51,158 bases of DNA, taken from an uncultured Butyrivibrio sp. Lineage in GTDB: Bacteria > Bacillota > Clostridia > Lachnospirales > Lachnospiraceae. The DNA lies in NCBI GenBank assembly GCA_947168335.1, contig CAMVLM010000005.1, positions 1 to 51,158 on the forward strand, read 5' to 3'. The position numbers and the translations under genes are program-made. Below are positions 1 through 7,715 of the stretch, in pieces (position 1 is the stretch's first letter; every line of letters begins with the position of its first letter). The notes beneath the pieces were generated by a model. It saw only the letters and a program-made list of their open reading frames with translations. It did not search any database and had not been told where the DNA came from.

Positions 1-1456
1 ATATCATCTGAAAAAATTTCAAAGCCTCTTCTATAGCCTTTACCTTTTCTTCCGGACATCCCGGTTGTCTGCTATTTTCTGATTTTGGCTTATTATAGTT
101 TTCACGTTCTATGATTCCATGCTTTTGCTTTACTTGCGCGATGTTCAGGTTTGTAACATGAAATCCGTAGTGTTCCTGCACCCATTCCTCAATTTCCTTG
201 TATGTAGCCTTAGCTTCTGCACTTGTAAGATCAAGCTCGTCCATATCTACCTTTACGTTGATATGATGCTTTGCCTCATGAAGTTTGGACAATAAACATA
301 CCGTTTCAACGCTCCTGGTGAAAGGGAACATATCAACAGGTATTATTCTATCGGCTTTGTAGCCGTTCTTTGTAATAATCTCAAGATCCCTTGCCAGAGA
401 ATCAGGGCTGCAGGAAATGTAAACCACTCTGTCAGGATTCAGTGTGAACATGGAATTGAGGAAGACTTCAGTTGAGCCTGCACGTGGAGGATCCATAAAT
501 ACCACATCCGCGTGATCTCCTGCTTCTGCCATCTGAACCATGAATCTGCTTGCATCATTTTCATATACGGTAACATTCTTAATTTCGTTTATTCTTGCAT
601 TTAATCTCGCATCTCTTACAGCGTCCTTATTCAACTCGACACTGATAACTTCGCCCGCTTTGTCACTGGCAATAATTCCGATTGTTCCGACACCGCAGTA
701 GCAGTCAAGGACTGTTTCCTTTCCTGTAAGTCCTGCAAGCTCAACAGCCTTGGAATAAAGCTTCTCAGTCTGAACCGGATTTACCTGATAGAAGGATTTG
801 GGAGATATTTTAAATTTTTTACCGCATACTGTGTCATAAATGAATCCGGGACCGTATATTGCTTTCTCTTTATCGCCCAGAATCATACTGGTGCGCTTGT
901 CATTTACGTTAATAACAATTGTTGTTATCTCCGGATGTTCTTTTAACAGCGCTTTCACAAAATTATTCTTAGACGGCAGTATAGGAGAAGTAAGCACAAG
1001 AACGACCATTATCTCTCCGGTATTGTGACCGATTCTTATGAGCACATGTCTGAACAATCCATATCCGTTGTCTTCATCATAGGTCTTGATCTTGAAGGAT
1101 TTGAGCATTCCTCTGATTGTTGCGATAATAGCATCCGCTTTTCTGTTCTCCAAAAGGCATTCTTCAACCGGCACAACATCATGAGTTCCTTCTTTATAGA
1201 TTCCGGAAACTGCATTGCCTTTTCTGTCATGCGTAAAAACAGCATGCACCTTGCATCTGTAATGTTCCGGGTTCTCCATTGGCATAAAAGCCTCAACTTT
1301 GCCATATTTACCGATGAGCTTGGTCACTCTCTCATGCTTTATCTCAAGCTGTTTTTTGTATGGAGTATCAATCATCTGACAACCGCCACATTTCTTTGAA
1401 TACGGACACCTGCTCTTTTTCTTTACTTCACTTTTTTTTACTGTTTTTTTCTCCAT
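1..1456 (-). CDS. rlmD: 23S rRNA (uracil-5-)-methyltransferase RlmD/RumA, cut at window edge
   Basis: SAM-dependent methyltransferase of the TrmA/RumA family that makes 5-methyluridine in 23S rRNA (U1939 in E. coli numbering). I translated it from the ATG at 1456; 485 codons are open to the window edge. Seen: a 16-residue basic tail, then the iron-sulfur cysteines C17, C23 and C26 (CPYSKKCGGC) with a fourth in VPVEECLLE; the SAM loop DCYCGVGTIGI; the FMDPPRAG motif; and the catalytic-Cys motif YISCSP. The usual N-terminal TRAM domain is missing, and about 90 residues extend beyond the methyltransferase core (from SKLHEAKHHINVKVDMDELD onward, ending FFQMI at the edge). Similar clostridial tails end near this point, so probably only the stop codon is lost. 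Family assignment is secure; the exact rRNA target is inferred. Confidence 0.93.
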   Translation of the reverse strand, partial: MEKKTVKKSEVKKKSRCPYSKKCGGCQMIDTPYKKQLEIKHERVTKLIGKYGKVEAFMPMENPEHYRCKVHAVFTHDRKGNAVSGIYKEGTHDVVPVEECLLENRKADAIIATIRGMLKSFKIKTYDEDNGYGLFRHVLIRIGHNTGEIMVVLVLTSPILPSKNNFVKALLKEHPEITTIVINVNDKRTSMILGDKEKAIYGPGFIYDTVCGKKFKISPKSFYQVNPVQTEKLYSKAVELAGLTGKETVLDCYCGVGTIGIIASDKAGEVISVELNKDAVRDARLNARINEIKNVTVYENDASRFMVQMAEAGDHADVVFMDPPRAGSTEVFLNSMFTLNPDRVVYISCSPDSLARDLEIITKNGYKADRIIPVDMFPFTRSVETVCLLSKLHEAKHHINVKVDMDELDLTSAEAKATYKEIEEWVQEHYGFHVTNLNIAQVKQKHGIIERENYNKPKSENSRQPGCPEEKVKAIEEALKFFQMI

Positions 1457-1496
1457 GATTCCTACCTTTAATACAAAACTACAATTTCAAAAGACT

Positions 1497-1529
1497 AAAA
1501 ACCCCCGGAACAGCTCTGCCCCGGAGGTT
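1497..1529 (-). terminator. Intrinsic terminator of the small DUF2007-like gene
   Basis: On the minus strand a GC-rich stem (CCTCCGG pairs with CCGGGGG, with inner CAG/CTG pairing) is followed by TTTTT. It lies 5 nt after the stop codon of the 102-residue gene and separates it from rlmD. Confidence 0.8.
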
Positions 1530-1533
1530 GAAA

Positions 1534-1842
1534 TTACTTCTTTTTGTCCTTTTTATCTTTTTTCCTGTCGCCAAAATCCCTTAGCTTGATATTTTCAAGG
1601 CCGGAAACAAGCTCTCTGGCACGATCTACATCCTGTCTGTTAATCCTGATAGTACATAAAATCTTGTTCTTGTTTCCTCCGAATATGCGTTGTAAAAAGG
1701 ACTGTTCCTGCCAGTCTATAAAATATGAAATTCTGTTTGCAAGAAAGCGCTCCTCAAGAATTTTCTTACTTTCCTCAGAGTACACTCTGCAAAAAGACAC
1801 CTCATTATTAAAAACCTGATCGTCCTGAATAATCGATGACAT
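1534..1842 (-). CDS. Small cytoplasmic protein, DUF2007-like
   Basis: A 102-residue protein with no signal peptide or membrane segment. The middle part (LEERFLANRISYFIDWQ, then a short Phe-rich segment, then ILCTIRINRQDVDRARELV) has the beta-alpha-beta pattern of the DUF2007 'putative signal-transducing' fold, in which a short domain ends with an 'xxDxxRArell' helix. The last 12 residues are nearly all Lys/Asp/Arg (DRKKDKKDKKK), a charged tail typical of small nucleic-acid- or ribosome-associated proteins, but that role is a guess. The start has an AGAGG site about 10 nt upstream and the gene ends in its own terminator. It is probably monocistronic, between rhaB and rlmD. Family assignment is by pattern only. 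Confidence 0.7.
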   Translation of the reverse strand: MSSIIQDDQVFNNEVSFCRVYSEESKKILEERFLANRISYFIDWQEQSFLQRIFGGNKNKILCTIRINRQDVDRARELVSGLENIKLRDFGDRKKDKKDKKK

Positions 1843-1919
1843 AACGAATCAAACCTCTTGCTTTCACAAATGTTTCCAAATCATTGTACAATAACCCAAT
1901 CTGTTTTGTAAATAATCCA

Positions 1920-1960
1920 AAAAAGCTTTAACGGTATTGTTTTTACCGATAAAGCTTTTC
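1920..1960 (-). terminator. Terminator of the rhamnose operon
   Basis: Minus-strand stem AAAGCTTTAtCGGTA / TACCGtTAAAGCTTT, ending in a short T run, just after the rhaB stop codon at 1964. Confidence 0.75.
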
Positions 1961-1963
1961 TGA

Positions 1964-3397
1964 TTAATATTTAGTTACTCCAAATGAATCAAAAACACAT
2001 TTTCTGAAGCTCATTAGATCATCGAAGATACCATCCGCTATCATTTGTGCTCCAAGATTTCCAATGGCAGTAGCTTCACCGGGACCGGCGTAAATAGTCT
2101 TTCCTGTTTCTTTAGCTGTGAGTCTGTTAAGATAATCTGCATTTGATCCACCGCCAACAATGTTTATTGAATCAAAGTGCTTACCTGTAATCTGCTCGAT
2201 CTCTTCTGCTGCTTTCCTGTAACATACAGCGAGTGATCTGTAAATAACTCTTGATATTTCCCAGGGAGTTACAGGTACAGTCTGACCGGTCTTCTCACAA
2301 GCTTCCTGAACCGCCTTTATCATAGAGGCCGGTGCAAGAAACTCAGGTGAGTTGGCATCTACAACAGATGTTATCTCAGCCTCTTTGGCCTTTTCACACA
2401 AATTTGCAAAAGAATAGTCATCTTCAGAAGATTTACCCGGATATTCATACCCCTGTTCAAATTCCTTTTTCACAGACTGAATCATCCACAATCCCATGAT
2501 ATTTTTAAGGAATCTGTATCTGTAATCATATCCACCTTCGTTGGTAAAATTAGCATGTCTTGCAGCTTCGCTGCAATCAGCTTTCTCAGCTTCGCATCCA
2601 AATAATGACCATGTACCGGAGGAAATATAAAGCACATTATCCGATGTACTCGGAACACTCATAACAGCTGATCCTGTATCGTGTGTGGCAGGAAGAATAA
2701 CCATGCAGTCATATCCTACCTGCTTTTGAATCTCTTCTTTAAGATTACCAACTTTTGTTCCGGGCATGGAGAGCTTTCCGAATAATCTCTCGGGAAATCC
2801 CAGTCTCTTTATAAGCTCAATGTCCCATTCCTTTGTCTTTGGATCAACAAGCTGCCCTGTTGTGGCATTTGTGTATTCCTGCTTCTTTACTCCCGTGAGA
2901 AGAAAATGGAAGTAATCAGGGATCATAAGAAGGCTTTCTGCTTTATCGAGAATTTCAGGCTCCTTAAGCTTTAATGCTTCCAGCTGATATATGGTATTGA
3001 ATATAGCTTTCTGTATACCGGTTCTTTCATACAGTTCATTTTCAGGAACTGTCTTATAAACCTCTTTATCAATATCAGTTGTTCTGTCGTCTCTGTAGGC
3101 ATATGATTTACCGACTTTTTCATCATTTTTATCAAGAAGCACATAATCAACACCCCAGGTGTCAATTCCCATGGAAACAGGTATCTTGCCCATTTCGCTG
3201 CACTTTTTCATGCCATTTATTATTTCTTCAAAAAGCCTCTCTGTATTCCAAACCTTATGGCCATCCTCTTCATCCATGCCATTGTAAAAGCGGTGGATTT
3301 CTTCGTAGGATATCTTCCCGTTCTCCACCCTTCCAAGTATATGTCTTCCTGATGATGCCCCTATATCAACAGCAAGATAATATTTGCTATCACCCAT
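1964..3397 (-). CDS. rhaB: L-rhamnulokinase
   Basis: FGGY-family sugar kinase that phosphorylates L-rhamnulose to L-rhamnulose 1-phosphate with ATP, the second step of rhamnose breakdown. The 477 residues are close to the usual ~480-490. Seen: the N-terminal phosphate loop (AVDIGASSGRHILG), IDTWGVDYVLLD, the substrate-side YRDDRTT, ATHDTGSAV, SSGTWSLFGCE, and the C-terminal nucleotide-site loop NIVGGGSNADYLNRLTA. It starts at an ATG preceded by GGAGG (GGAGGTTAACA-ATG), 20 nt after rhaD, and is the last gene of rhaA-rhaD-rhaB. Neighbouring isomerase and aldolase genes make rhamnulokinase far more likely than another FGGY kinase such as fuculokinase. Confidence 0.95.
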   Translation of the reverse strand: MGDSKYYLAVDIGASSGRHILGRVENGKISYEEIHRFYNGMDEEDGHKVWNTERLFEEIINGMKKCSEMGKIPVSMGIDTWGVDYVLLDKNDEKVGKSYAYRDDRTTDIDKEVYKTVPENELYERTGIQKAIFNTIYQLEALKLKEPEILDKAESLLMIPDYFHFLLTGVKKQEYTNATTGQLVDPKTKEWDIELIKRLGFPERLFGKLSMPGTKVGNLKEEIQKQVGYDCMVILPATHDTGSAVMSVPSTSDNVLYISSGTWSLFGCEAEKADCSEAARHANFTNEGGYDYRYRFLKNIMGLWMIQSVKKEFEQGYEYPGKSSEDDYSFANLCEKAKEAEITSVVDANSPEFLAPASMIKAVQEACEKTGQTVPVTPWEISRVIYRSLAVCYRKAAEEIEQITGKHFDSINIVGGGSNADYLNRLTAKETGKTIYAGPGEATAIGNLGAQMIADGIFDDLMSFRKCVFDSFGVTKY

Positions 3398-3417
3398 TGT
3401 TAACCTCCGACTACTTT

Positions 3418-4266
3418 TTAGCGCTCGCCTATGATGTCGCTCTTCTTTTCATAAAGGCAGTCTTCATTAACCTTGATTCCAAAGGGCTCGTTAAGTGCTC
3501 TGAAATCATCAGGCTGAATTGTCTGTCTCTTTTTGTTGGTCATGGACATAACCTTAACCAGCACTTCTGCAGCCTTCTCAACTGTGTGCATAAGTCCGAA
3601 GGTAATATCGAAATCAGTTCCGCAGGCAAACATTCCGTGGTGTGCCCATATAGCAACATCCTGTCTCTTCATGATCTCTGATGTTGCTACAGCGATCTCT
3701 CTGCCGCCGGGAACCATCCAGCCCACTACGCCGATTCCTTCAGGGAAAACAACAGGGCACTCTGTTGCCATCTCCCAGATTTCTCTTGTAAACACCTCAC
3801 CATCAAGAGGAAGAACAAAAGTAAGTGCTATTGTATTTGCAGGATGACAGTGATAAACAACTCTTATCTCTTCATTTCTTGCCTTGCATACTTCAAGATT
3901 CATAAGATGTGAAGGAAGCTCTGATGTAGGTCTTCCACCATTTACAAGTCCCCACTGAATCTGGTACTTTTCGCCTTTATCATCAACTTTAATGATGCAG
4001 ATGTTTGCAGCCGGATCTATTTCCACATTCCTGAAATACTTTCCGGAGCCTGTAACCATGAAGTACTCACCTGCAAGTCCGGGAACGGAAGTGCCTATTT
4101 CCTTCCACTCTCCGTCTTCCTTAAGCTCATCCTTTACCGATGCAATCTCATCATTCTTAATACGATAACTTAAGTTACCGCCATTTCTTTCATGCCATCC
4201 CTGATAAAATCCATCCACGCACATACGGCAAAAGCCCTTGGCAAATTCAGAATCAAGTACTCTCAT
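3418..4266 (-). CDS. rhaD: Rhamnulose-1-phosphate aldolase
   Basis: Class II zinc aldolase that splits L-rhamnulose 1-phosphate into dihydroxyacetone phosphate and L-lactaldehyde. The 282 residues are a full-length match to the family. Seen: the N-terminal WHERNGGNLSYR segment (phosphate-binding loop), TGSGKYFRN, the catalytic acid in TSELPSH (about E116), the metal ligands H139 and H141 in YHCHPAN, and a third His in WAHHGMFACG. It lies between rhaA (31 nt upstream) and rhaB (20 nt downstream), so all three are co-transcribed. No lactaldehyde reductase or rhamnose transporter gene is present nearby, so those functions must be encoded elsewhere. Confidence 0.95.
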   Translation of the reverse strand: MRVLDSEFAKGFCRMCVDGFYQGWHERNGGNLSYRIKNDEIASVKDELKEDGEWKEIGTSVPGLAGEYFMVTGSGKYFRNVEIDPAANICIIKVDDKGEKYQIQWGLVNGGRPTSELPSHLMNLEVCKARNEEIRVVYHCHPANTIALTFVLPLDGEVFTREIWEMATECPVVFPEGIGVVGWMVPGGREIAVATSEIMKRQDVAIWAHHGMFACGTDFDITFGLMHTVEKAAEVLVKVMSMTNKKRQTIQPDDFRALNEPFGIKVNEDCLYEKKSDIIGER

Positions 4267-4297
4267 TTTATAATCTCCTTTTATACCTTAAAAAATT

Positions 4298-5548
4298 TTA
4301 TACTCTCTTTTTAAGAACATCATTCTCGTATTTAATGCATTCATCAAACCAGTTATCTTCTGTGGGAACGCCAAGCTTCTCGCAGTAATAATCCCAGACA
4401 TCGCCTACAGGCATCATCTTGATGCGCTCCTGAAGTGACATAAGTTCAGTAAAGTTCCTGTCATTCTGAAGCTTCGCAAGCTTATCGTTAGGCTGAAGCT
4501 CTGCATTAAGAAGTGCCTTAAGGAAATTACGCATACCGTTTGTCCAGGCTGATACTCTGTTTATACTTGCATCAAAATAATCCATTCCGATAAAGAAACG
4601 GTCAGGTCCGTTCTTGACGATTTCCTGAGCAATTTCCTTTGCATCATCATTGTAAATAACTACATGATCTGAATCCCAACGAACAGGCCTTGTTACATGA
4701 AGTGCCATCTTATCATAGAACAGAAGCATTGCAGAAAGTTTGTCAGCAACGTTCTCTGTAGGATGGAAGTGGCCTGAATCGATAAGGCACATAATATCGT
4801 TCTTAGCCGCATAGTTTAAGTAGAACTCCTGTGATCCTACTGTCATTGACTCAAAGCCGATTCCAAATACCTTGGACTCAACCGCAACATATACCTTGCT
4901 TCTGTCATAATCAGTTGCCAGAATCTGATCAAGTGAATCCTTAAGTCTCTTTCTGGGACTTAATCTGTCTGCCGGAACATCCTTGAAGCCATCGGGGATC
5001 CAGATGTTCATCATGCAGGGAACTCCTGTCTCAGTTGCAAAATACTCAGAAATCTTAAGACATGCGATGCAGTGATCTATCCAGAATTTTCTGATACTCT
5101 CATCCTCTGAAGAAAGCGTTGCATTTTCAGCCTTGGGATGACTGAACATTGTAGGATTAAAATCAAGACCTATTCCATGTTTCCTGGCAAAGTCAACCCA
5201 TGCCTTGAAATGTCTGGGTTCAAGCTTATCGCGGTCAACCCACTCACCATTTTCAAACACTGCGTAGCTTGCATGAAGGTTAAGCTTATGCTTACCCGGA
5301 ACAAGTGTGAATACTTCATCTATATCCTGCATAAGCTGCTCGGGTGTTGTTGCCTTGTAGGGATAATTACCTGTTGTCTGAATACCACCGGAAAGAGGTC
5401 CTTTCTGATCGAATCCAACAACATCATCACCCTGCCAGCAGTGCATGGACAGGCTGATCTTGGAAAGCTCATCAATTGCCTTATCTGTATCAACACCAAT
5501 TTTTGCATAACGCTCTTTTGCAGCTTCATATCTCTCTTTAACTGTCAT
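4298..5548 (-). CDS. rhaA: L-rhamnose isomerase
   Basis: Converts L-rhamnose to L-rhamnulose, a metal-dependent TIM-barrel isomerase and the first pathway step. The 416 residues equal the family norm. Seen: MHCWQGDDVVGFD near the N terminus, and the metal-ligand segments VAVESKVFG (Glu), CLIDSGHFHPTENV (Asp, His) and RWDSDHVVIY (Asp, His), then GMDYFDASINR. The start follows an AAGG site about 8 nt upstream. First gene of the minus-strand rhaA-rhaD-rhaB operon; the promoter must lie in the 189-nt gap shared with the divergent AraC-type regulator, the usual arrangement for RhaS/RhaR-type control. Confidence 0.96.
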   Translation of the reverse strand: MTVKERYEAAKERYAKIGVDTDKAIDELSKISLSMHCWQGDDVVGFDQKGPLSGGIQTTGNYPYKATTPEQLMQDIDEVFTLVPGKHKLNLHASYAVFENGEWVDRDKLEPRHFKAWVDFARKHGIGLDFNPTMFSHPKAENATLSSEDESIRKFWIDHCIACLKISEYFATETGVPCMMNIWIPDGFKDVPADRLSPRKRLKDSLDQILATDYDRSKVYVAVESKVFGIGFESMTVGSQEFYLNYAAKNDIMCLIDSGHFHPTENVADKLSAMLLFYDKMALHVTRPVRWDSDHVVIYNDDAKEIAQEIVKNGPDRFFIGMDYFDASINRVSAWTNGMRNFLKALLNAELQPNDKLAKLQNDRNFTELMSLQERIKMMPVGDVWDYYCEKLGVPTEDNWFDECIKYENDVLKKRV

Positions 5549-5737
5549 TTTTTATACCTTACCTTTCTTAATTCCCTCACCGGGGACCCAATACATTTTT
5601 CGATAATCTAATGCTATAACATGTATCCGTAATAATTAAGGTCTGTAAAAAAATAAAAAAGCGTCCTTTCTTGCAATTAAACTTTCCTGATGCTAGAGTT
5701 AACCTTATAAGAAAAACACTGCAAAACCGGAGGCTTT
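5549..5737. promoter_or_regulatory. Divergent control region, rhaA / AraC-type regulator
   Basis: A 189-nt AT-rich gap between divergent genes. Two direct repeats CTTTCTTG (5666-5673) and CTTTCCTG (5682-5689), 16 nt start to start, resemble paired half-sites of an AraC-family activator. No strong -35 box is visible ahead of rhaA, which would fit activator-dependent transcription. Binding by the adjacent regulator is inferred from position only. Confidence 0.4.
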
Positions 5738-6736
5738 ATGAACAGGGAACTGCTAAGCAAACTATCTCCAATTACCGAAGAAGAACGCGCTCATTTGGAT
5801 GGAAAAAAAACTATTAACAGGGCGCTTTATTACAGCAAGGATCCTACAGGTTCTTCCGATGACGAAGTTGATTCCGCAAGGGTCCTTAAAAACGGCCGTC
5901 TTATAGACATGCGCCCCCATGTCCGCTTCGTGCACTTTCCCAGGCACACCCACAATTATGTCGAATTCATTTATATGGTACAGGGTTCCACCAGACATAT
6001 AGTGGACAATCAGGAAATACTACTGAAGGAAGGTGATCTACTTTTCCTGAACCAGCATGCCATTCAGGAGATTTATCCTGCAGGGGAAAATGATATTGCC
6101 GTGAATTTCATGATACTTCCTGAGTTCTTTGATGTAGTGCTTCCCATGATGGGAAATGAGGCTAACTCCCTTAGGAACTTTCTGGTTAGCTGTCTGACCA
6201 GAAAAGGAATGCAGGGCAACTTTCTCTATTTCAATGTATCCGATGTGGTCCCTGTTCAAAATCTTATGGAAAACCTTATATGGAACATGCTTGAGTCTGA
6301 ACGGAACAGCAGAACCCTTAATCAGATTACTGTTGGTCTCCTTTTTCTGAATCTGATGAACCACACAGATCTTATCAATGTTTCCAAAAACTCCTATGAA
6401 CAGGAGATTGTTCTCAATGCCTTAAGGTATATTGATACAAAATACAGGGATGCATCACTAAAGGATCTGGCTGAATCAGAAGGCATAGATGTTTATACTA
6501 TCAGCAGAATACTGAAAAGAGAAACAGGCAAAAACTTTAAAGAGCTCCTTCAGGCAAAGCGCCTTGACCGTGCATGTATGCTGCTTGCAAGATCTGAAGC
6601 CCCCATCTCCGATATCGCAGTATCCGTGGGATATGACAATACCAGCTTTTTCCATAGATTATTCAGACGAATATACGGCTGCAGTCCCAGGGAATACAGG
6701 CTGTCCGAAAAAGCGCAAACTTTTACACATAGTTAA
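5738..6736 (+). CDS. AraC-family regulator of rhamnose use (RhaS/RhaR-like)
   Basis: A 332-residue transcription factor. The first ~150 residues carry a cupin-like sugar-binding domain (FPRHTHNYVEFIYMVQGSTR, then LLKEGDLLFLNQHAIQE), and the last ~100 residues hold the two helix-turn-helix motifs of AraC proteins (LKDLAESEGIDVYTISRIL and ISDIAVSVGYDNTSFFHRLF, followed by GCSPREYR). It has a clear GGAGG site 4 nt before the ATG. The gene is divergent from rhaA, so it most likely senses L-rhamnose and activates rhaADB. Whether rhamnose is the true inducer cannot be seen from sequence. Confidence 0.88.
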   Translation: MNRELLSKLSPITEEERAHLDGKKTINRALYYSKDPTGSSDDEVDSARVLKNGRLIDMRPHVRFVHFPRHTHNYVEFIYMVQGSTRHIVDNQEILLKEGDLLFLNQHAIQEIYPAGENDIAVNFMILPEFFDVVLPMMGNEANSLRNFLVSCLTRKGMQGNFLYFNVSDVVPVQNLMENLIWNMLESERNSRTLNQITVGLLFLNLMNHTDLINVSKNSYEQEIVLNALRYIDTKYRDASLKDLAESEGIDVYTISRILKRETGKNFKELLQAKRLDRACMLLARSEAPISDIAVSVGYDNTSFFHRLFRRIYGCSPREYRLSEKAQTFTHS

Positions 6737-6772
6737 TAGTCTTTATCATCTTTTCATTTGTGTTTTTGAATC

Positions 6773-6861
6773 TTTTGGTATAAAAATTAATTAGAGATAC
6801 TATGTAATCAGCAAGGATGCTGTTTTCGGGGCAAGTCCCTAAGATCAAAGGAGTGATGTCT
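6773..6861 (+). promoter_or_regulatory. Leader of the FliD-like gene: possible promoter and CsrA-type hairpin
   Basis: A possible sigma-A promoter (TTGGTA, 17 nt, TACTAT, about 6774-6802) precedes a leader with the hairpin CAGC-AAGGAT-GCTG at 6809-6822, which shows GGA in its loop. A second GGA lies in the ribosome site AAAGGAG at 6847-6853. GGA in a small hairpin loop plus GGA in the ribosome site is the classic CsrA operator layout, as in Bacillus subtilis hag. The region between (about 6827-6840) has a weak GGG/CCC stem. Confidence 0.5.
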
Positions 6862-7653
6862 ATGGGAATAAACGTTGATATGGATTATTCCACCTTATTC
6901 AGCAGTATGTCTGCCGGAAGTTCATCATCCGTCAATTACTTATCGAATTTATCAGGAATGCTTTCTGATTATGCTTCCATCAGAGATGGTAGTTATGGGA
7001 AGCTTGTTTCTGCATACTATAAAAAAGTAGGCAATGATGATACTGTTTCTGCAGAGGAAAAAGAGTCAAGAAAAGCCGAATCAAGCGCTGCAAAATCGGC
7101 TGCCGCTGAGAAAAAACAATACTCTTCAATCGCAGCCTCAGCCAAAAGCCTCGGCGCTGATGCCGACAAACTGATGGCAGAAGACTCAAAATCCATTTTT
7201 AATAAAACCTGGCAGAATACTACCGACAAAGACGGAAACGAATCCAAAGTATATGATTATGACACTTCCAAAATAATGAGTGCAGTATCCGGGATGGTTA
7301 AGAATTACAATAATATCATAGCCTCCTCTTCAGACATTTCTGATGTTACTACCGATACCAGAGTATCCTATATGACAAAGCTTTCGGGCTCCTACAAAAA
7401 TGAGCTGTCTTCTATCGGAATCACCGTAAATGATAACGGAAAGCTTTCTCTTGATAAGGATAAAATGAAGGCTTCGGGCATGGAGGCGGTACAAAATGTA
7501 TTGGGCGGAAAAAACGGATATGCTTATAAAATTTCATCAGCGGCATCCCTGCTTGAAAACTCAGCAACCAAGGCAGCATCCAACGGTTCCACCTACTCAG
7601 CTTTTGGAAATCTGAAGAATGATTATTCTTCAATCCTTGATTCGTTTATCTGA
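6862..7653 (+). CDS. FliD-like flagellar cap / secreted flagellar-associated protein
   Basis: A 263-residue protein, Ser/Ala/Lys-rich with almost no Cys or Trp and no signal peptide, features common in flagellar-exported proteins. The C-terminal third (SSIGITVNDNGKLSLDKDKM, then a segment predicted helical) resembles the end of FliD, where '.iGIt.d.nGkLslDe.kl' is a recurrent signature. Much shorter than true FliD (~450-900 residues), so it may be a FliD-like paralogue rather than the cap itself. I prefer the ATG at 6862, 8 nt after AAAGGAG, over upstream ATGs at 6817 (inside the leader hairpin) and 6856 (2 nt from the ribosome site). No flagellar genes are adjacent. Function is inferred. Confidence 0.6.
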   Translation: MGINVDMDYSTLFSSMSAGSSSSVNYLSNLSGMLSDYASIRDGSYGKLVSAYYKKVGNDDTVSAEEKESRKAESSAAKSAAAEKKQYSSIAASAKSLGADADKLMAEDSKSIFNKTWQNTTDKDGNESKVYDYDTSKIMSAVSGMVKNYNNIIASSSDISDVTTDTRVSYMTKLSGSYKNELSSIGITVNDNGKLSLDKDKMKASGMEAVQNVLGGKNGYAYKISSAASLLENSATKAASNGSTYSAFGNLKNDYSSILDSFI

Positions 7654-7663
7654 AAAAAACTAT

Positions 7664-7712
7664 AAAAAGAGGCACTGCTTCGATCAACCGAAACAGCGCC
7701 TCTTATTTTTTC
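7664..7712. terminator. Bidirectional terminator
   Basis: Long stem AAGAGGCACTG...CAGCGCCTCTT flanked by an A run on the left and T6 on the right, between the convergent FliD-like gene and the NagZ-like gene; it can serve both strands. Confidence 0.85.
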
Positions 7713-7715
7713 CTT

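Noticed and set aside
1025..1399. 124-codon plus-strand open frame inside rlmD
   Set aside because: Antisense to conserved RlmD motifs; no ribosome site.
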